DNA of 64,000 nucleotides from Vibrio tubiashii ATCC 19109. GTDB lineage: Bacteria; Pseudomonadota; Gammaproteobacteria; Enterobacterales; Vibrionaceae. The stretch is taken from contig NZ_CP009355.1 of the NCBI RefSeq assembly GCF_000772105.1, positions 496,001 through 560,000 on the forward strand, in the 5' to 3' direction. This document shows, piece by piece, positions 18,074 through 27,918 of the stretch. How positions within the stretch are numbered: position 1 is the first letter of the stretch; every line of letters begins with the position of its first letter. Made by a program: the position numbers and the translations under genes. The notes under the pieces are model-generated. The model saw only the letters and a list, made by a program, of their open reading frames with translations, was not told the DNA's origin and did not search any database.

Positions 18074-19075
18074 ATGGCGACAATGAAAGATATCGCAAGA
18101 GTTGCGGGTGTATCGACCTCTACGGTGAGCCATGTCATCAATAAATCTCGTTTCGTCAGTGAAGAGATCTCTGAGCGCGTCAATAATGCCGCTCGTGAAC
18201 TTAATTACCGTCCATCTGCATTAGCTCGCAGCCTTAAAGTCAATCGCACTAAAACCATCGGCATGCTAGTGACCACTTCGACCAACCCGTTTTTCGGTGA
18301 AGTGGTAAAAGGGGTCGAGCGCAGTTGCTATCAGCAAGGTTATAGCCTGATCCTGTGTAATACCGAGGGCGATCACGAACGGATGCGCGAGTCGATCAAT
18401 ACCTTGTTGCAAAAACGTGTCGATGGCTTGATCTTGATGTGTTCTTCACTCGAAGGTGAGCGGTTAGAAATCTTTGAGCAATACCAAGACATTCCAGTTG
18501 TTGTTATGGATTGGGGCCCCATGCTGTTTACCAGTGATAAGATTCAAGACAACTCATTGCGCGGTGGTTATCTGGCGGCGAAGCACTTAATCGAGTCTGG
18601 TCATAAACAGATTGGTTGTATCACTGGTCCATTGGTCAAACACCAAGCTCAAATGCGTTATGAAGGGTATAAACGAGCACTAAACGAACACGGATTGGAG
18701 TTCAAAGCCAATTGGATCATCGAGTCTGACTTTGAGTGTGAAGGCGGCTACGAAGCGTTCAATAAAATGGTCGCTAAAGGACCACTACCAAGTGCAATTT
18801 TTGTTTGCAATGACATGATGGCGATGGGGGTAATCAATGCTGCACACGAGAAAGGCATTCGGATTCCGGAAGAGTTGTCTATCATTGGCTACGATGATAT
18901 TCATATCGCAAAGTTCATGAGCCCATCTCTCACCACGATTCATCAACCTAAATACCGATTAGGAAAAGCAGCTGTAGAAGCGCTACTCAAGAAATTAGAA
19001 GGTGAATCAACAGATACTCAGGTGGTTCAGTTAGAACCAACTCTGGTCAGCAGAGCAACCGTTCTTAAGTTGTGA
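18074..19075 (+). CDS. rbsR: LacI-family repressor of the ribose operon
   Basis: The 333-residue protein has the LacI helix-turn-helix (MATMKDIARVAGVSTSTVSH, then the hinge YRPSALARSLK) and a periplasmic-binding-protein-like effector domain. Position at the end of rbsDACBK identifies it as RbsR. Its targets are most likely the two ATCGAAACGTTTCGAT palindromes upstream of rbsD. An AAGGAGA ribosome site precedes the start. Confidence 0.95.
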   Translation: MATMKDIARVAGVSTSTVSHVINKSRFVSEEISERVNNAARELNYRPSALARSLKVNRTKTIGMLVTTSTNPFFGEVVKGVERSCYQQGYSLILCNTEGDHERMRESINTLLQKRVDGLILMCSSLEGERLEIFEQYQDIPVVVMDWGPMLFTSDKIQDNSLRGGYLAAKHLIESGHKQIGCITGPLVKHQAQMRYEGYKRALNEHGLEFKANWIIESDFECEGGYEAFNKMVAKGPLPSAIFVCNDMMAMGVINAAHEKGIRIPEELSIIGYDDIHIAKFMSPSLTTIHQPKYRLGKAAVEALLKKLEGESTDTQVVQLEPTLVSRATVLKL

Positions 19076-19202
19076 TAAAGGCAAAATCAAGCGTCAAACA
19101 ATGAGTATACTGAATTAGCTTTTGCTTAATGAGTAAGTAGTAAATATCTGCAAATTTGTGCTAAACCTAAAGAATGAACTCATTTGCGATATTAGGTACT
19201 AC

Positions 19203-20750
19203 ATGGAGTTGTTTGCCGACCAAAGACAGCAAGAAAGTCCTCTGAGCGATGGCCCGGTTGATGAGGTTATCCCATCAGTGCCGTGGACAGTGCTGCTTGT
19301 AGATGATGACGCCCAAATGCATCAAGTGACTCGCTTGGCCTTATCTGGCTTTACCTTTGAAGGCCGCAAACTCAATCTGATCTCTGCTCACTCGGCTCAA
19401 GAAGCCAAAGTTATGTTTCAGCAAAATAGTGATATTGCTCTGGCGCTGGTGGATGTGGTGATGGAAACAGAGCATGCAGGATTAGAGCTGGTAAAGTTCA
19501 TTCGCGAAGAGCTAGGTAACAACCTTGTTCGAGTCGTACTACGCACCGGACAGGCAGGGCAAGCACCTGAAGACATTGTTATCCGTGAGTATGAAATTGA
19601 CGATTACAAAGAAAAGACGGAACTTACCACCCAAAAACTCAAAACCTTGCTCTACTCGATGTTGCGTTCTTATCGAGACTTGTGCCTTATTAACCAGCAG
19701 AAGTCAGGGCTTAAGAAAGTGATTGAGTCTTCCGCGAAAGTTCAAAATACCACCACTTTACAAGCCTATGCCGCCTCTGTTTTGGAACAGCTTACTTCGT
19801 TGCTTCAGTTAGAAAAATCAGCATTTTACTGCCTAGTAAAACCAAGACCCAATGGTGAAGTTACGCGAGCATTGACTCTAGCAGCAACGGGCGAATACGT
19901 GGATTGCTACAGTGAATGTGCATTTAACAAGTTACCGGAAGAGGTCGCCAATCGATGCAAACAAGTTCTTGAGCAAAGATATTCACAACACTTTGGCGAT
20001 GCGTTTATTCTCTACACCAGTGATGAGCAGGGTGTCGATAGTCTACTGTATGTCAACTTCCATAAAGACCTTTCTGAACTCGATGTACAGTTGCTAGAAA
20101 TCTATATGCAGAATATAGGGCTTACCTTCGAAAACCTGAGTCTTCTTATCGATATTAAAGAAACATCAAAAGAACTTGTCTATAACCTCGCTAACGCTGT
20201 AGAAGCGCGTAGCCGCGAGACTGGTGCGCATGTTCAGCGAGTCTCACTTATCTGTGAAAAACTCGCACTTCTCTATGGTTTGAATGAACATGAAGCCAGT
20301 ATGATGAAGCACGCTTCGCCTTTGCATGATGTCGGAAAAGTCGCGGTGCCAGACTCGATTCTTCATAAACCCGGCAAACTTGATGCTGATGAGTGGGAGA
20401 TCATGAAGAAACATGTCGATTACGGAGTGGAAATTTTAAGCCGTTCAAAACGACGTTTGATTGTGATGGCAAAAGAAATTGCGGCTTATCACCACGAAAA
20501 GTGGGACGGCTCGGGTTATCCGAATGGGTTAAAAGGCGACGAGATCCCCATCAGCGGACGTATCGCCGCGCTTGCTGATGTGTTTGACGCGCTGGGCGCA
20601 AAACGAAGTTACAAAGAGCCGTGGAGTGATGAAGATATCCGTGCGGAGATTGTGAAACAAAAAGGGGCGCATTTTGAGCCGCAACTGGTCGACTTGCTTC
20701 TCAACCACTGGGAGGCGTTTATCGAAATCCGTAACTCTCTGCCTGACTAG
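19203..20750 (+). CDS. Response regulator with DUF3369 and HD-GYP domains
   Basis: The product of about 515 residues has a receiver domain (VLLVDDD at its start, phospho-acceptor Asp in LALVDVVM), a middle GAF-like DUF3369 region and a C-terminal HD-GYP domain. The HD dyad is H375-D376 in PLHDVGK, and HHEKWDGSGYP carries an intact GYP triplet, so it should be an active cyclic di-GMP phosphodiesterase. A GTG start at 19158 is possible; the ATG at 19203 with AGG upstream fits the domain start better. Its stop codon overlaps that of the convergent histidine kinase gene, the likely cognate sensor. Confidence 0.92.
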   Translation: MELFADQRQQESPLSDGPVDEVIPSVPWTVLLVDDDAQMHQVTRLALSGFTFEGRKLNLISAHSAQEAKVMFQQNSDIALALVDVVMETEHAGLELVKFIREELGNNLVRVVLRTGQAGQAPEDIVIREYEIDDYKEKTELTTQKLKTLLYSMLRSYRDLCLINQQKSGLKKVIESSAKVQNTTTLQAYAASVLEQLTSLLQLEKSAFYCLVKPRPNGEVTRALTLAATGEYVDCYSECAFNKLPEEVANRCKQVLEQRYSQHFGDAFILYTSDEQGVDSLLYVNFHKDLSELDVQLLEIYMQNIGLTFENLSLLIDIKETSKELVYNLANAVEARSRETGAHVQRVSLICEKLALLYGLNEHEASMMKHASPLHDVGKVAVPDSILHKPGKLDADEWEIMKKHVDYGVEILSRSKRRLIVMAKEIAAYHHEKWDGSGYPNGLKGDEIPISGRIAALADVFDALGAKRSYKEPWSDEDIRAEIVKQKGAHFEPQLVDLLLNHWEAFIEIRNSLPD

Positions 20751-22705
20751 ATGTTGTAATCTAAATGGTGGTCAGGAGAGTCATTGCTGGGTAAGTCCCT
20801 TGGTAGCCTAAGTTCGAATCGTACTCCTTGGCCGACTTCAGATTCAAATATCAGTTCACCTTTCAGTTTCTGTTTTACCAGATTAAATACCAAATTCAGC
20901 CCCAAGCCTGAGCCGCCTTTGCCTCGTTTTGTGGTGTAGAAGGGCTCGAAAATCTTTTGGTGCAATGATGCCTCTATGCCACTGCCGTTGTCTCGGTATT
21001 CAAACACCAGAGTATCTTCATCTTGATGGAAACGGATTGATATCTGCGGTGTGCTCTGTTCGTGAAAAGCGTGATTGATGCTGTTCATAATCAGATTAGA
21101 AATAACCTGAGTTAATACGCCGGGTAGACTGTTCATAGTTAAACTGGTATCGCCTTCAAGAACAGGAACTACCGGGAGCTTACGTGTCTCTGGGTGTAAG
21201 CTGGCAATTAATGCATCCAATACTTGGAATACCTGAAATTGACTACGGCTTTCTGACACCTGATCAACCGCGGTCTGTTTGAAGTCTCGGATCAGTTTCG
21301 CGGCTCTATTGAGGTTGTGTTCGAGCATAGTGCTACTATCGGACATTCTCTCCATAATAGATTTAAATTGATCTGTTGTGAGAGTTTGACTGGCAAAGGC
21401 TTGATTCGCTTCATGTGTCACATCGCGAATGACGGAAGTTGCCGTTACTGCTATACCCAACGGTGTATTCACTTCGTGAGCAACTCCTGCCACAAGCCCC
21501 CCAAGTGCTGCGAGTTTTTCAGATTCAACAAGCTGTTCTTGGGTATGTTTGAGCTGCTCCATACTTTGTTTCAAGTCTAGGGTCCGAGTTGCTACTGTGT
21601 GTTCAAGGTTTTGGTTTAGCTCTTCAAGTTCAATCTGAGTCAGCTTCAATTCGGTTATATTGATGGCAGTGCCGCGAAACCCAAGGAAACGATCACTTTC
21701 ATAACGCGCTTTGGCTTGAAAAAGCAAATATTGGGTAATGCAGTTGAGTGTGATGGTCTCTTCACACATTGAAAAGGTGCTTCGTTGGCGGAGTTTTTCA
21801 TGCAGTGACGCACAATGCTCTAAAGCCGAAAGCTGATTCATTACTGGTTTACTGATGTTGTCTATGCCAAGCGCTTCTCTCATGCTATCTGAACAATAAA
21901 CAAGATGCCCTAACTCATCAGTCTCCCATAGCCAGTCTGAAGAGATGTGGGCGAACTCTTTAAGGCGCTCTTGCTCTTGCTTGATATTGTCATATAGACG
22001 AGTGACATTGCTGGTTATTTTATTGGCTTCTTCGGCAAGCCAGTCCAACTCGTCATCCTTTTCAGAGATCCAAGCTTGATGTTCAAGTTCCAAAGGATCG
22101 GCGGGGTGGCGCGGGTTGTATTTACGAAGGTACTTAGCGATTGCGAAGATCCTTTGATTGACACTGCGATGGAATACCATCAACACCAGATAACAAACCA
22201 GTAACGTCTTACCTGCATTGAGAAGTAGGGTGTAAACCGCTTGCCAGATCAGGTAGTCGTAGATCTCTTGTGCATCAGACTGAACGTAAATATGACCGAT
22301 TTCCTCGACGCGCGAAGTATTTGGATGCTTGTATATCAAAGGATACTTTTTGGTGATTGCGTTTTCGATGACTTCTGTGCCGGCTTCAAAAGTGTAGCCG
22401 CCACTTTCGACTCTGAGATAGTCCACTCTCGGCAAGTTCACCAAGCCATCAATCTCTTGCTGAAGAATTAAAAGGTCAAAGTCCCAAACTGAAGAGGCAA
22501 TGATTGGAGCGTGTATATCGCGTATCTCAAATTGACGCTGTTTAACGGTATCGAACTCTTTCCTGTAGTCCCACGATAACTGCAGAAACGTGGTAAATAC
22601 GGTGATCAAACCACTCAGTAGCACCATAATTAGGATGATACGTCGTCCGATCCTGCTATAGAAAGGGCTGTTTTGGCTTTCTTCGATGTCTTTGCTACGT
22701 GTCAT
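20747..22705 (-). CDS. Membrane PAS histidine kinase
   Basis: The protein of about 652 residues has a first membrane helix (IILIMVLLSGLITVFTTFL), a periplasmic sensor region of roughly 120 residues, a second helix (TLLVCYLVLMVF), a HAMP-like stretch, a PAS domain, a coiled coil and a kinase core with H410 in GVAHEVNTPLG. The ATPase shows the N box (NLIMNSINHAF), DNGSGI and GGSGLGLN. The frame is open 40 codons further, to 22825, but that would overlap the divergent binding-protein gene; the ATG at 22705 is preferred. It converges with the HD-GYP regulator and diverges from a periplasmic binding protein, suggesting ligand, sensor and c-di-GMP output in one module. Confidence 0.9.
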   Translation of the reverse strand: MTRSKDIEESQNSPFYSRIGRRIILIMVLLSGLITVFTTFLQLSWDYRKEFDTVKQRQFEIRDIHAPIIASSVWDFDLLILQQEIDGLVNLPRVDYLRVESGGYTFEAGTEVIENAITKKYPLIYKHPNTSRVEEIGHIYVQSDAQEIYDYLIWQAVYTLLLNAGKTLLVCYLVLMVFHRSVNQRIFAIAKYLRKYNPRHPADPLELEHQAWISEKDDELDWLAEEANKITSNVTRLYDNIKQEQERLKEFAHISSDWLWETDELGHLVYCSDSMREALGIDNISKPVMNQLSALEHCASLHEKLRQRSTFSMCEETITLNCITQYLLFQAKARYESDRFLGFRGTAINITELKLTQIELEELNQNLEHTVATRTLDLKQSMEQLKHTQEQLVESEKLAALGGLVAGVAHEVNTPLGIAVTATSVIRDVTHEANQAFASQTLTTDQFKSIMERMSDSSTMLEHNLNRAAKLIRDFKQTAVDQVSESRSQFQVFQVLDALIASLHPETRKLPVVPVLEGDTSLTMNSLPGVLTQVISNLIMNSINHAFHEQSTPQISIRFHQDEDTLVFEYRDNGSGIEASLHQKIFEPFYTTKRGKGGSGLGLNLVFNLVKQKLKGELIFESEVGQGVRFELRLPRDLPSNDSPDHHLDYNI

Positions 22706-22823
22706 GGTACTAATTCGAAAGTTTATTTTTGAGTATAGACGTTCAAATACTAATTGAAGGCGAATGCCAGTGGAGACTTGAGCTAAGGCAACTACACTAA
22801 TAGAAAAGCAAGAGGAAACACTC

Positions 22824-23789
22824 ATGCGTTGGATATTACTTTGTCTAGTTTTTTCGTCCCAAGCATTTGCAACTAAAGTGTTGCTGATTGAAAGCTATCA
22901 TTCAGAATACCCTTGGGATAAAAGTTATGTTGAAGGCATACAGGCTACGTTAGCCGATACGGTTGAGTTAGAAACTTTCCAAATGGATACCAAACGTATC
23001 CCTAAAGCAGACTACGCGGGAAAAGCCAAGGAAGCGTTTGCCAAGTATAAGAGCTTTAAGCCTGATATTGTCATGCTTGGTGATGACAATGCTTTATCCT
23101 ACATGCTACCAATGTTATTTGATGAGCCGATTTCGATTGTGTTTTTAGGGATTAACTCTAACCCTAGAAAGCTGCTGTCGAAGTATCGTGGTCAGGCGAA
23201 AGTAACGGGCGTGCTGGAACGACCGCTTTTTACTAAGTCATTGGGAGAGCTTAGAAAGCTATTTGATGATCAAAATTTCAAAGTGAAGGTATTATTTGAT
23301 TCAGGTGTGACGTCCCAAATCGCTAAGAGTTATATAGATAAACAATATACTTTGATTAGAGACAACCTTGGGATTGAGGTTGATATTCAAGCGATTGCGA
23401 CCAAAAATGAGTGGCAAAGTCAGGTCAGCGAGGCAAAGAATGAAGGTTTTACGGTTATCATTGTTGGCCTCTATCAAACGCTGGTTGATGAACAAGGTAA
23501 TAACGTCCCAGCCGAGCAAGTCATTAATTGGACCAATCAACACTCAGAGTTGCCGATTTTTGCATTTTGGGACTTTGCCGTTGGTGAAAAGAAAGCGGTT
23601 GGTGGCGTAGTGCTGTTCGGCCACAGTCAAGGGGAACAGGCGGCGAGCTTGGTGAATCAAATCATCAACAATGGTCACAGTAAGCCGATTCCTATCGTGA
23701 CAGGCAATCAAGGTAAAGCGATTTATTCCGAAGTAGAGCGAGCAAGGTGGAGCTTGGAAATGCCTTCTCATTGGCGTTCAATTGATTGA
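22824..23789 (+). CDS. Periplasmic ABC-type substrate-binding protein (signalling module)
   Basis: The 321-residue protein starts with a short signal peptide (MRWILLCLVFSSQAFA) and continues TKVLLIESYHSEYPWDKSY, which I recognise as the ABC_sub_bind family (PF04392 type). No permease or ATPase gene is adjacent; instead it is divergent from a membrane histidine kinase. I infer that it binds a small molecule in the periplasm and presents it to the kinase rather than to a transporter. The ligand cannot be read from the sequence. Confidence 0.78.
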   Translation: MRWILLCLVFSSQAFATKVLLIESYHSEYPWDKSYVEGIQATLADTVELETFQMDTKRIPKADYAGKAKEAFAKYKSFKPDIVMLGDDNALSYMLPMLFDEPISIVFLGINSNPRKLLSKYRGQAKVTGVLERPLFTKSLGELRKLFDDQNFKVKVLFDSGVTSQIAKSYIDKQYTLIRDNLGIEVDIQAIATKNEWQSQVSEAKNEGFTVIIVGLYQTLVDEQGNNVPAEQVINWTNQHSELPIFAFWDFAVGEKKAVGGVVLFGHSQGEQAASLVNQIINNGHSKPIPIVTGNQGKAIYSEVERARWSLEMPSHWRSID

Positions 23790-23937
23790 ATTGTCATTTG
23801 ATAAGGTGCAGATATAGAGAAGTTTGAACTATGTCGAAGCAATTGATTTACAATTCACGGGATTACAGATAAAAAGAGCAAAAGAATTTGTAATTGATGA
23901 CGATAATATAAAGTGATCAAACTAAGAAAGTAGAATT

Positions 23938-24921
23938 ATGAGCGGATCAACCAGTACGATTTTAACGGAAAGTGGTACCAATGAACTTGAGATTATCGAG
24001 TTTCATTTGGTTAAGGAACTGCCAGACGGCAGCAAAAAGACGTGCTATTACGGTATTAACGTCGCTAAAGTGAGAGAGGTCATCCAAGTACCGGACACAA
24101 CCGATTACCCCAATGCACAACCGCATATGGTGGGGGTATTCTCGTCTCGTGATATTTTAACTCCGTTGGTCGATCTTGCTGGTTGGTTGGGTGTGCCAAC
24201 GTCGAAGGATCTACAGAAAAAATTTGTTATTGTCACCGACTTTAACAATATGACTAATGGCTTCTTGATCGACAGTATTAGCCGAATCCATCGCATTTCT
24301 TGGAATGATGTGGAGTCTCCGAGTCAATTCCTTGAAGCCGGGGAGCAAGACTGTGTGGTCGCGGTAGTGCGCAAAGATGGCAACTTAATCATGATTCTCG
24401 ACTTCGAGAAGATCATCGCTGACATCAACCCAGAACTGAGTATGGAAAAATACGATGTCACTTTAGATAAAAGTGTCGACTTAAATCAGCGTATGGTGGC
24501 TAAGCGAAATGCGAAAACCATCATGGTGGTGGACGACTCTGCTTTTATACGTTCTATGATCCAAGATACCTTGAGCTCTGCTGGGTACAACATTATTGCT
24601 TGTAAAGATGGTGGAGAGGCTCATGATAAATTAATGGGTCTAATAGAGGTTGCCAAAGAAGAAGGGCTTCCAATTAGCGAGTTCGTTGACGGTGTAGTGA
24701 CCGATGTTGAAATGCCACGTATGGATGGTATGCATTTAGTTAAACGCTTACGTGACAGTGACGCTTATTCGTCTGTTCCTATCGTGATGTTTTCATCTCT
24801 TATGAGTGAGGATAATCGTACTAAAGCATTGGCTTTGGGAGCGAACGATACGATCACTAAACCTGAGTTAGGTAAAATGGTGACCATGATGGACAAATAT
24901 ATTTTTGGTAAAGAATCTTGA
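23938..24921 (+). CDS. cheV: Chemotaxis coupling protein CheV
   Basis: This 327-residue protein joins an N-terminal CheW-like domain (about residues 15-165) to a C-terminal receiver domain (MVVDDSAFIRSMI, phospho-acceptor Asp in VVTDVEMPRMDGM, conserved Lys in TKPEL). It couples chemoreceptors to CheA and adapts the signal by phosphorylation. It is monocistronic with its own terminator. Several CheV paralogues are normal in vibrios. Confidence 0.93.
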   Translation: MSGSTSTILTESGTNELEIIEFHLVKELPDGSKKTCYYGINVAKVREVIQVPDTTDYPNAQPHMVGVFSSRDILTPLVDLAGWLGVPTSKDLQKKFVIVTDFNNMTNGFLIDSISRIHRISWNDVESPSQFLEAGEQDCVVAVVRKDGNLIMILDFEKIIADINPELSMEKYDVTLDKSVDLNQRMVAKRNAKTIMVVDDSAFIRSMIQDTLSSAGYNIIACKDGGEAHDKLMGLIEVAKEEGLPISEFVDGVVTDVEMPRMDGMHLVKRLRDSDAYSSVPIVMFSSLMSEDNRTKALALGANDTITKPELGKMVTMMDKYIFGKES

Positions 24922-24947
24922 GCGCTTCTTCTCGTTACTAATCTTTC

Positions 24948-24980
24948 AAAAGGTACGCATTGCGTGCCTTTTGTCTTTTT
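24948..24980 (+). terminator. Intrinsic terminator of cheV
   Basis: AAAAGGTACGCA and TGCGTGCCTTTT form a nearly perfect stem (one G-T pair), followed by GTCTTTTTT. Confidence 0.88.
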
Positions 24981-25022
24981 TACACCTTCTTCCACCAACC
25001 CCTTCCACTAAAATGCAGCACT

Positions 25023-25464
25023 ATGAAACCAACAGATACGATAGGCGGATTGGTTGGCTTAGCTTCAAGAGTACTGACTAATAAGCTTGAAGCGCAATTA
25101 AGCCAAAGTGGGCTTAATTTGACCCGTGAGCAAGTGGATATTCTTGATGACAGTCATCGAAGCAGAGCGCATTACGCCGCTCGAATTGTCACAACGGTTA
25201 TTAAAAAATCGAGGCTCGGTGACCAGTCTGATTAAAGGGTTGGAAAAGCGCGAGTTGATACGTCGACTGACCTCTGAAACTGATAGAATAAGCTATTCGA
25301 TTGTCGCGACAGCAGAAGCAATTGCACTGGTTGAGTCCTCGAAAAACGTCGCCTTTGGTGTGTTAGGTAAAGCATTGCACAACTTTGATAGTCAACAACA
25401 GCAACAACTTCACGAATTGCTCAACATGTTTGTGGAGAATTTATTAGGAGAAAATAATGGATAA
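25023..25464 (+). pseudogene. MarR-family regulator, frameshifted
   Basis: Two overlapping frames together make one MarR-type protein. The first frame, starting at ATG 25023, gives MKPTDTIGGLVGLASRV up to LTREQVDIL; the homology then continues in the +1 frame with MTVIEAERITPLELSQRLLKNRGSV and a normal winged helix ending at 25464. A single extra G near 25146 explains the shift. Without it the gene would encode about 147 residues, a standard MarR length. The end overlaps the start of the next gene by eight bases, so the pair was an operon. It may be a true pseudogene or a sequencing error; a short internal start (GTG 25126) would lack the dimerisation helix. Confidence 0.8.
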
Positions 25465-25858
25465 ACCATTCGAAGACCACGGCCTGTTTAGCTGGTGTGA
25501 ACTGATGACGACTGATTTTGAACAATCTCTAGAGTTTTACTCTAATGTATTGGGCTGGACGCTAAGAGAAGTGCCGGGAAGAAACCAGTCACGCTATGCC
25601 TTGGTCATGAACGAAAACAGCTCAGAGCCATTTGCAGGTATTCTGACGATGCCGGAGCCATTAAAAGAACGGGGCGTACCGAGTTTTTGGCAGGCCTATG
25701 TGACCGTAGAGGATGTGGATGCAACGCTTGAAAAAGCGCTAGAAAATGGTGCGCAAGTAGTCGTTGAGCCGATGGATATTGAGCGTATTGGTCGTATTGC
25801 TTCATTTCGCGACCCACTCGGCAGCGTGTTGTCTGTCATTAAATACGCGAGAAAGTGA
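25457..25858 (+). CDS. VOC-family (glyoxalase-fold) protein
   Basis: The 133-residue protein shows the paired beta-alpha-beta-beta-beta modules of the VOC superfamily: FSWCELMTTDFEQSLEFYSNVLGW at the start and VDATLEKALENGAQVV ... RIASFRDPLGSVLSV at the end. It most resembles the glyoxalase/bleomycin-resistance group of unknown substrate. AGGAG precedes its ATG, which overlaps the MarR-like gene; it was probably the target of that regulator. Confidence 0.88.
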   Translation: MDKPFEDHGLFSWCELMTTDFEQSLEFYSNVLGWTLREVPGRNQSRYALVMNENSSEPFAGILTMPEPLKERGVPSFWQAYVTVEDVDATLEKALENGAQVVVEPMDIERIGRIASFRDPLGSVLSVIKYARK

Positions 25859-25862
25859 TTCG

Positions 25863-25889
25863 AAAAGAGGCTCTTTAAGAGCCTCTTTT
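25863..25889. terminator. Bidirectional terminator
   Basis: AAAAGAGGCTCTT and AAGAGCCTCTTTT form a perfect 13-base stem around a single T, with A and T runs on the two sides. It serves the VOC gene and the convergent chemoreceptor gene. Confidence 0.9.
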
Positions 25890-25903
25890 GAACAGTGCGA
25901 TAA

Positions 25904-27547
25904 TTACACTTTAAAGAATCCAAGTTGCTGCTTTTGATTTTCAGCTAGGTTAGATAGCTCTTGGCTTGCGGCCGCTGATTGGGTAATCCCAGTCACGTTT
26001 TGGCTAACAAGCTCGTAGATGTTGCCAAGGTTCTTATTAATGTCAGATGTCACTTGACCTTGCTCTTCTGAAGCCACAGCCACTTGCGCATTAAGCGTGG
26101 TGAGCTCAGAGATTGAAGAGCTAATGTTACTCAGTGCTTCGCTGACTAGCGTTGCTTGTTGCTGGTTTTGAGAAAGCATCTCAAGGCTAGAGTTCATGCT
26201 GTCGTTAGCGCTGCCTGACTGTCGCTGAAGCTCCTCGATGATGGTTTGAATCTCTTTGGTTGATTCTTGAGTGCGTGCGGCAAGCATACGCACTTCATCG
26301 GCTACCACCGCAAAACCACGGCCACTTTCACCTGCACGCGCCGCTTCAATCGCTGCGTTTAGTGCAAGCAGATTGGTTTGCTCTGAAATACTCTCGATAA
26401 CCTCAATTACCTTACCAATCTGTTCTGACTGATCTTTTAGCGTGTTTACGACGCTCGCAGCCTGAGTAAGTTGATCGGCCATCTTGGCGCTTTCTCGAGT
26501 GTTTTGCTCGAAGATTGCTAGGCTTTCTCGCGCGAGTTTGTCGGCGCTGCTTGAAGCTTGATCAGCAAGATTGGCATTCTGCGTAACTTCTGATGCGGTA
26601 CTTTCCATCTGGTTGATGGCAGAAGCCACTTGCTCAACCTCGTTCTTCTCTTGATCTGAGTTGGCCGTTGATTGCGTCATCACCGCTGCAAGCTCAGTTG
26701 AAGCCGAAGCCACATCGACACTAATTCGCACGAGTGAATCGACGGTGGTTTTTAGTTGTGCCACAGTTGAGTTGAAGTCTTTTGATAGGGCGGTGATTTC
26801 ATTGTTACCTTGTTCGACAACGCTCACCTTAAGGTTGCCCTGAGCAAGTTCTTGCATCGCTTTTTGTAGCTTTCTGATTGGCGTAACGATGATCCCTGCG
26901 AGCACCCAACTAATAGCAAATGCGCCAAGTAAGACAAAACCTAAGCCAATGACTGATTTGGTCATTACGCCAGAGTGAATTTCGCCATTATGTTCGACCT
27001 CTGCTAAAGCCAGTAGGTTTAGCTTGCTCGAAAGGTCTTCAATCGCTTGTACCATTAGGTTGCCTTTATCGCGATAAAGGGCAGATGCTTGGTCATATTT
27101 GCGTTGGAATTCGTTAGATACCGAAGACTGGCTGTGTTTGGTGTTTAAGAGTGGCACCATGGTGTTGATCGAGTAACTCACGTAGCCTTCAATTGCTTCT
27201 TCCATCTGCTTTACTTCTCGTTGTAAGCCGTCGATATCACGTAGCGAGTCGAGAAGGCGCAAATTGTCATTCTGTTTTGCAAGTAATGTTGACTGAAGTT
27301 GAGCAACATCTTCGGCACGGAATAGGCTGTAAATCGCCTTAATACGCATACCATAAGTGTTGTCGATGATTTTTGTCAGTTCGTCTTTATGCTTGACCAC
27401 GTCTTCGGTAGATACCGTGACCTGGCTAAATGCATGCTTTAAGCTGGTGGTGCTGTAAGTAATGCCGACAATGAGTAGTAATAAGGTGAATATTACAGGC
27501 ACGACGACCTGTAACTTAATCGATAAGCCGTTTAGTAACTGGCGCAT
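25904..27547 (-). CDS. Methyl-accepting chemotaxis protein
   Basis: The 547-residue receptor has a first membrane helix near residues 12-32, a periplasmic helical sensor region of about 150 residues, a second helix ([22 protein letters not shown]), a HAMP domain ([19 protein letters not shown]) and the cytoplasmic signalling hairpin with the highly conserved tip [19 protein letters not shown]. It relays ligand binding to CheA/CheW. The ligand is unknown. No NWETF-like tether is seen at the C-terminus (ends [10 protein letters not shown]). Confidence 0.95.
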   Translation of the reverse strand: MRQLLNGLSIKLQVVVPVIFTLLLLIVGITYSTTSLKHAFSQVTVSTEDVVKHKDELTKIIDNTYGMRIKAIYSLFRAEDVAQLQSTLLAKQNDNLRLLDSLRDIDGLQREVKQMEEAIEGYVSYSINTMVPLLNTKHSQSSVSNEFQRKYDQASALYRDKGNLMVQAIEDLSSKLNLLALAEVEHNGEIHSGVMTKSVIGLGFVLLGAFAISWVLAGIIVTPIRKLQKAMQELAQGNLKVSVVEQGNNEITALSKDFNSTVAQLKTTVDSLVRISVDVASASTELAAVMTQSTANSDQEKNEVEQVASAINQMESTASEVTQNANLADQASSSADKLARESLAIFEQNTRESAKMADQLTQAASVVNTLKDQSEQIGKVIEVIESISEQTNLLALNAAIEAARAGESGRGFAVVADEVRMLAARTQESTKEIQTIIEELQRQSGSANDSMNSSLEMLSQNQQQATLVSEALSNISSSISELTTLNAQVAVASEEQGQVTSDINKNLGNIYELVSQNVTGITQSAAASQELSNLAENQKQQLGFFKV

Positions 27548-27809
27548 TTATAGTCCTCTCCGATGAAATATTAATAGTTTTATAATTGTTATAATGAGAG
27601 TGATTCTAATTCCTTTAATCTATAAATCAAAGGTGAATTCAGCAGGGTTTTTACAAATTTTGAAGAGGCATTATGCAACTAAATTATTCATATTTTTCAT
27701 TAGGTTAAAATGTGTTCAATTTGTCACGTTTGGACACAATTAGCCGAATTTCAAACAGAACGATCTACTCTAATAATTGTTCTGGGACGGGGAAAAAGAA
27801 AAATTTAAT
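27548..27809. other. AT-rich intergenic region without a gene
   Basis: Together with the pst promoter elements this makes a 371-base gap between the divergent chemoreceptor and pstS genes. It holds a six-base inverted repeat (CAGAAC ... GTTCTG around 27757-27783) and no convincing reading frame. Confidence 0.5.
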
Positions 27810-27849
27810 CTGTCATACAGGCTTCAACGAAGTGAAACACAACTGTCAT
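27810..27849 (+). promoter_or_regulatory. Putative PhoB sites upstream of pstS
   Basis: Two exact CTGTCAT heptamers at 27810-27816 and 27843-27849 match the Pho-box half-site; they are 33 bases apart, three times the 11-base Pho-box period. The two intermediate positions (27821 and 27832) match poorly. The gene content (pst) makes PhoB control likely. Confidence 0.5.
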
Positions 27850-27890
27850 ATTTGAGTCCTAAAGTGGGCACCGTTCAAGTGAAACACAAC
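27830..27890 (+). repeat. 14-bp direct repeat in the pstS leader
   Basis: AAGTGAAACACAAC occurs at 27830-27843 and again at 27877-27890, 47 bases apart and just before the pstS ribosome site. The role is unknown. Confidence 0.6.
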
Positions 27891-27918
27891 GGCAATAAAG
27901 CCACTTAAGGAAATTGTG

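Noticed and set aside
22706..22825. 40-codon N-terminal extension of the PAS histidine kinase
   Set aside because: It would overlap the start of the divergent binding-protein gene and leave no promoter space; the sequence is not membrane- or domain-like.
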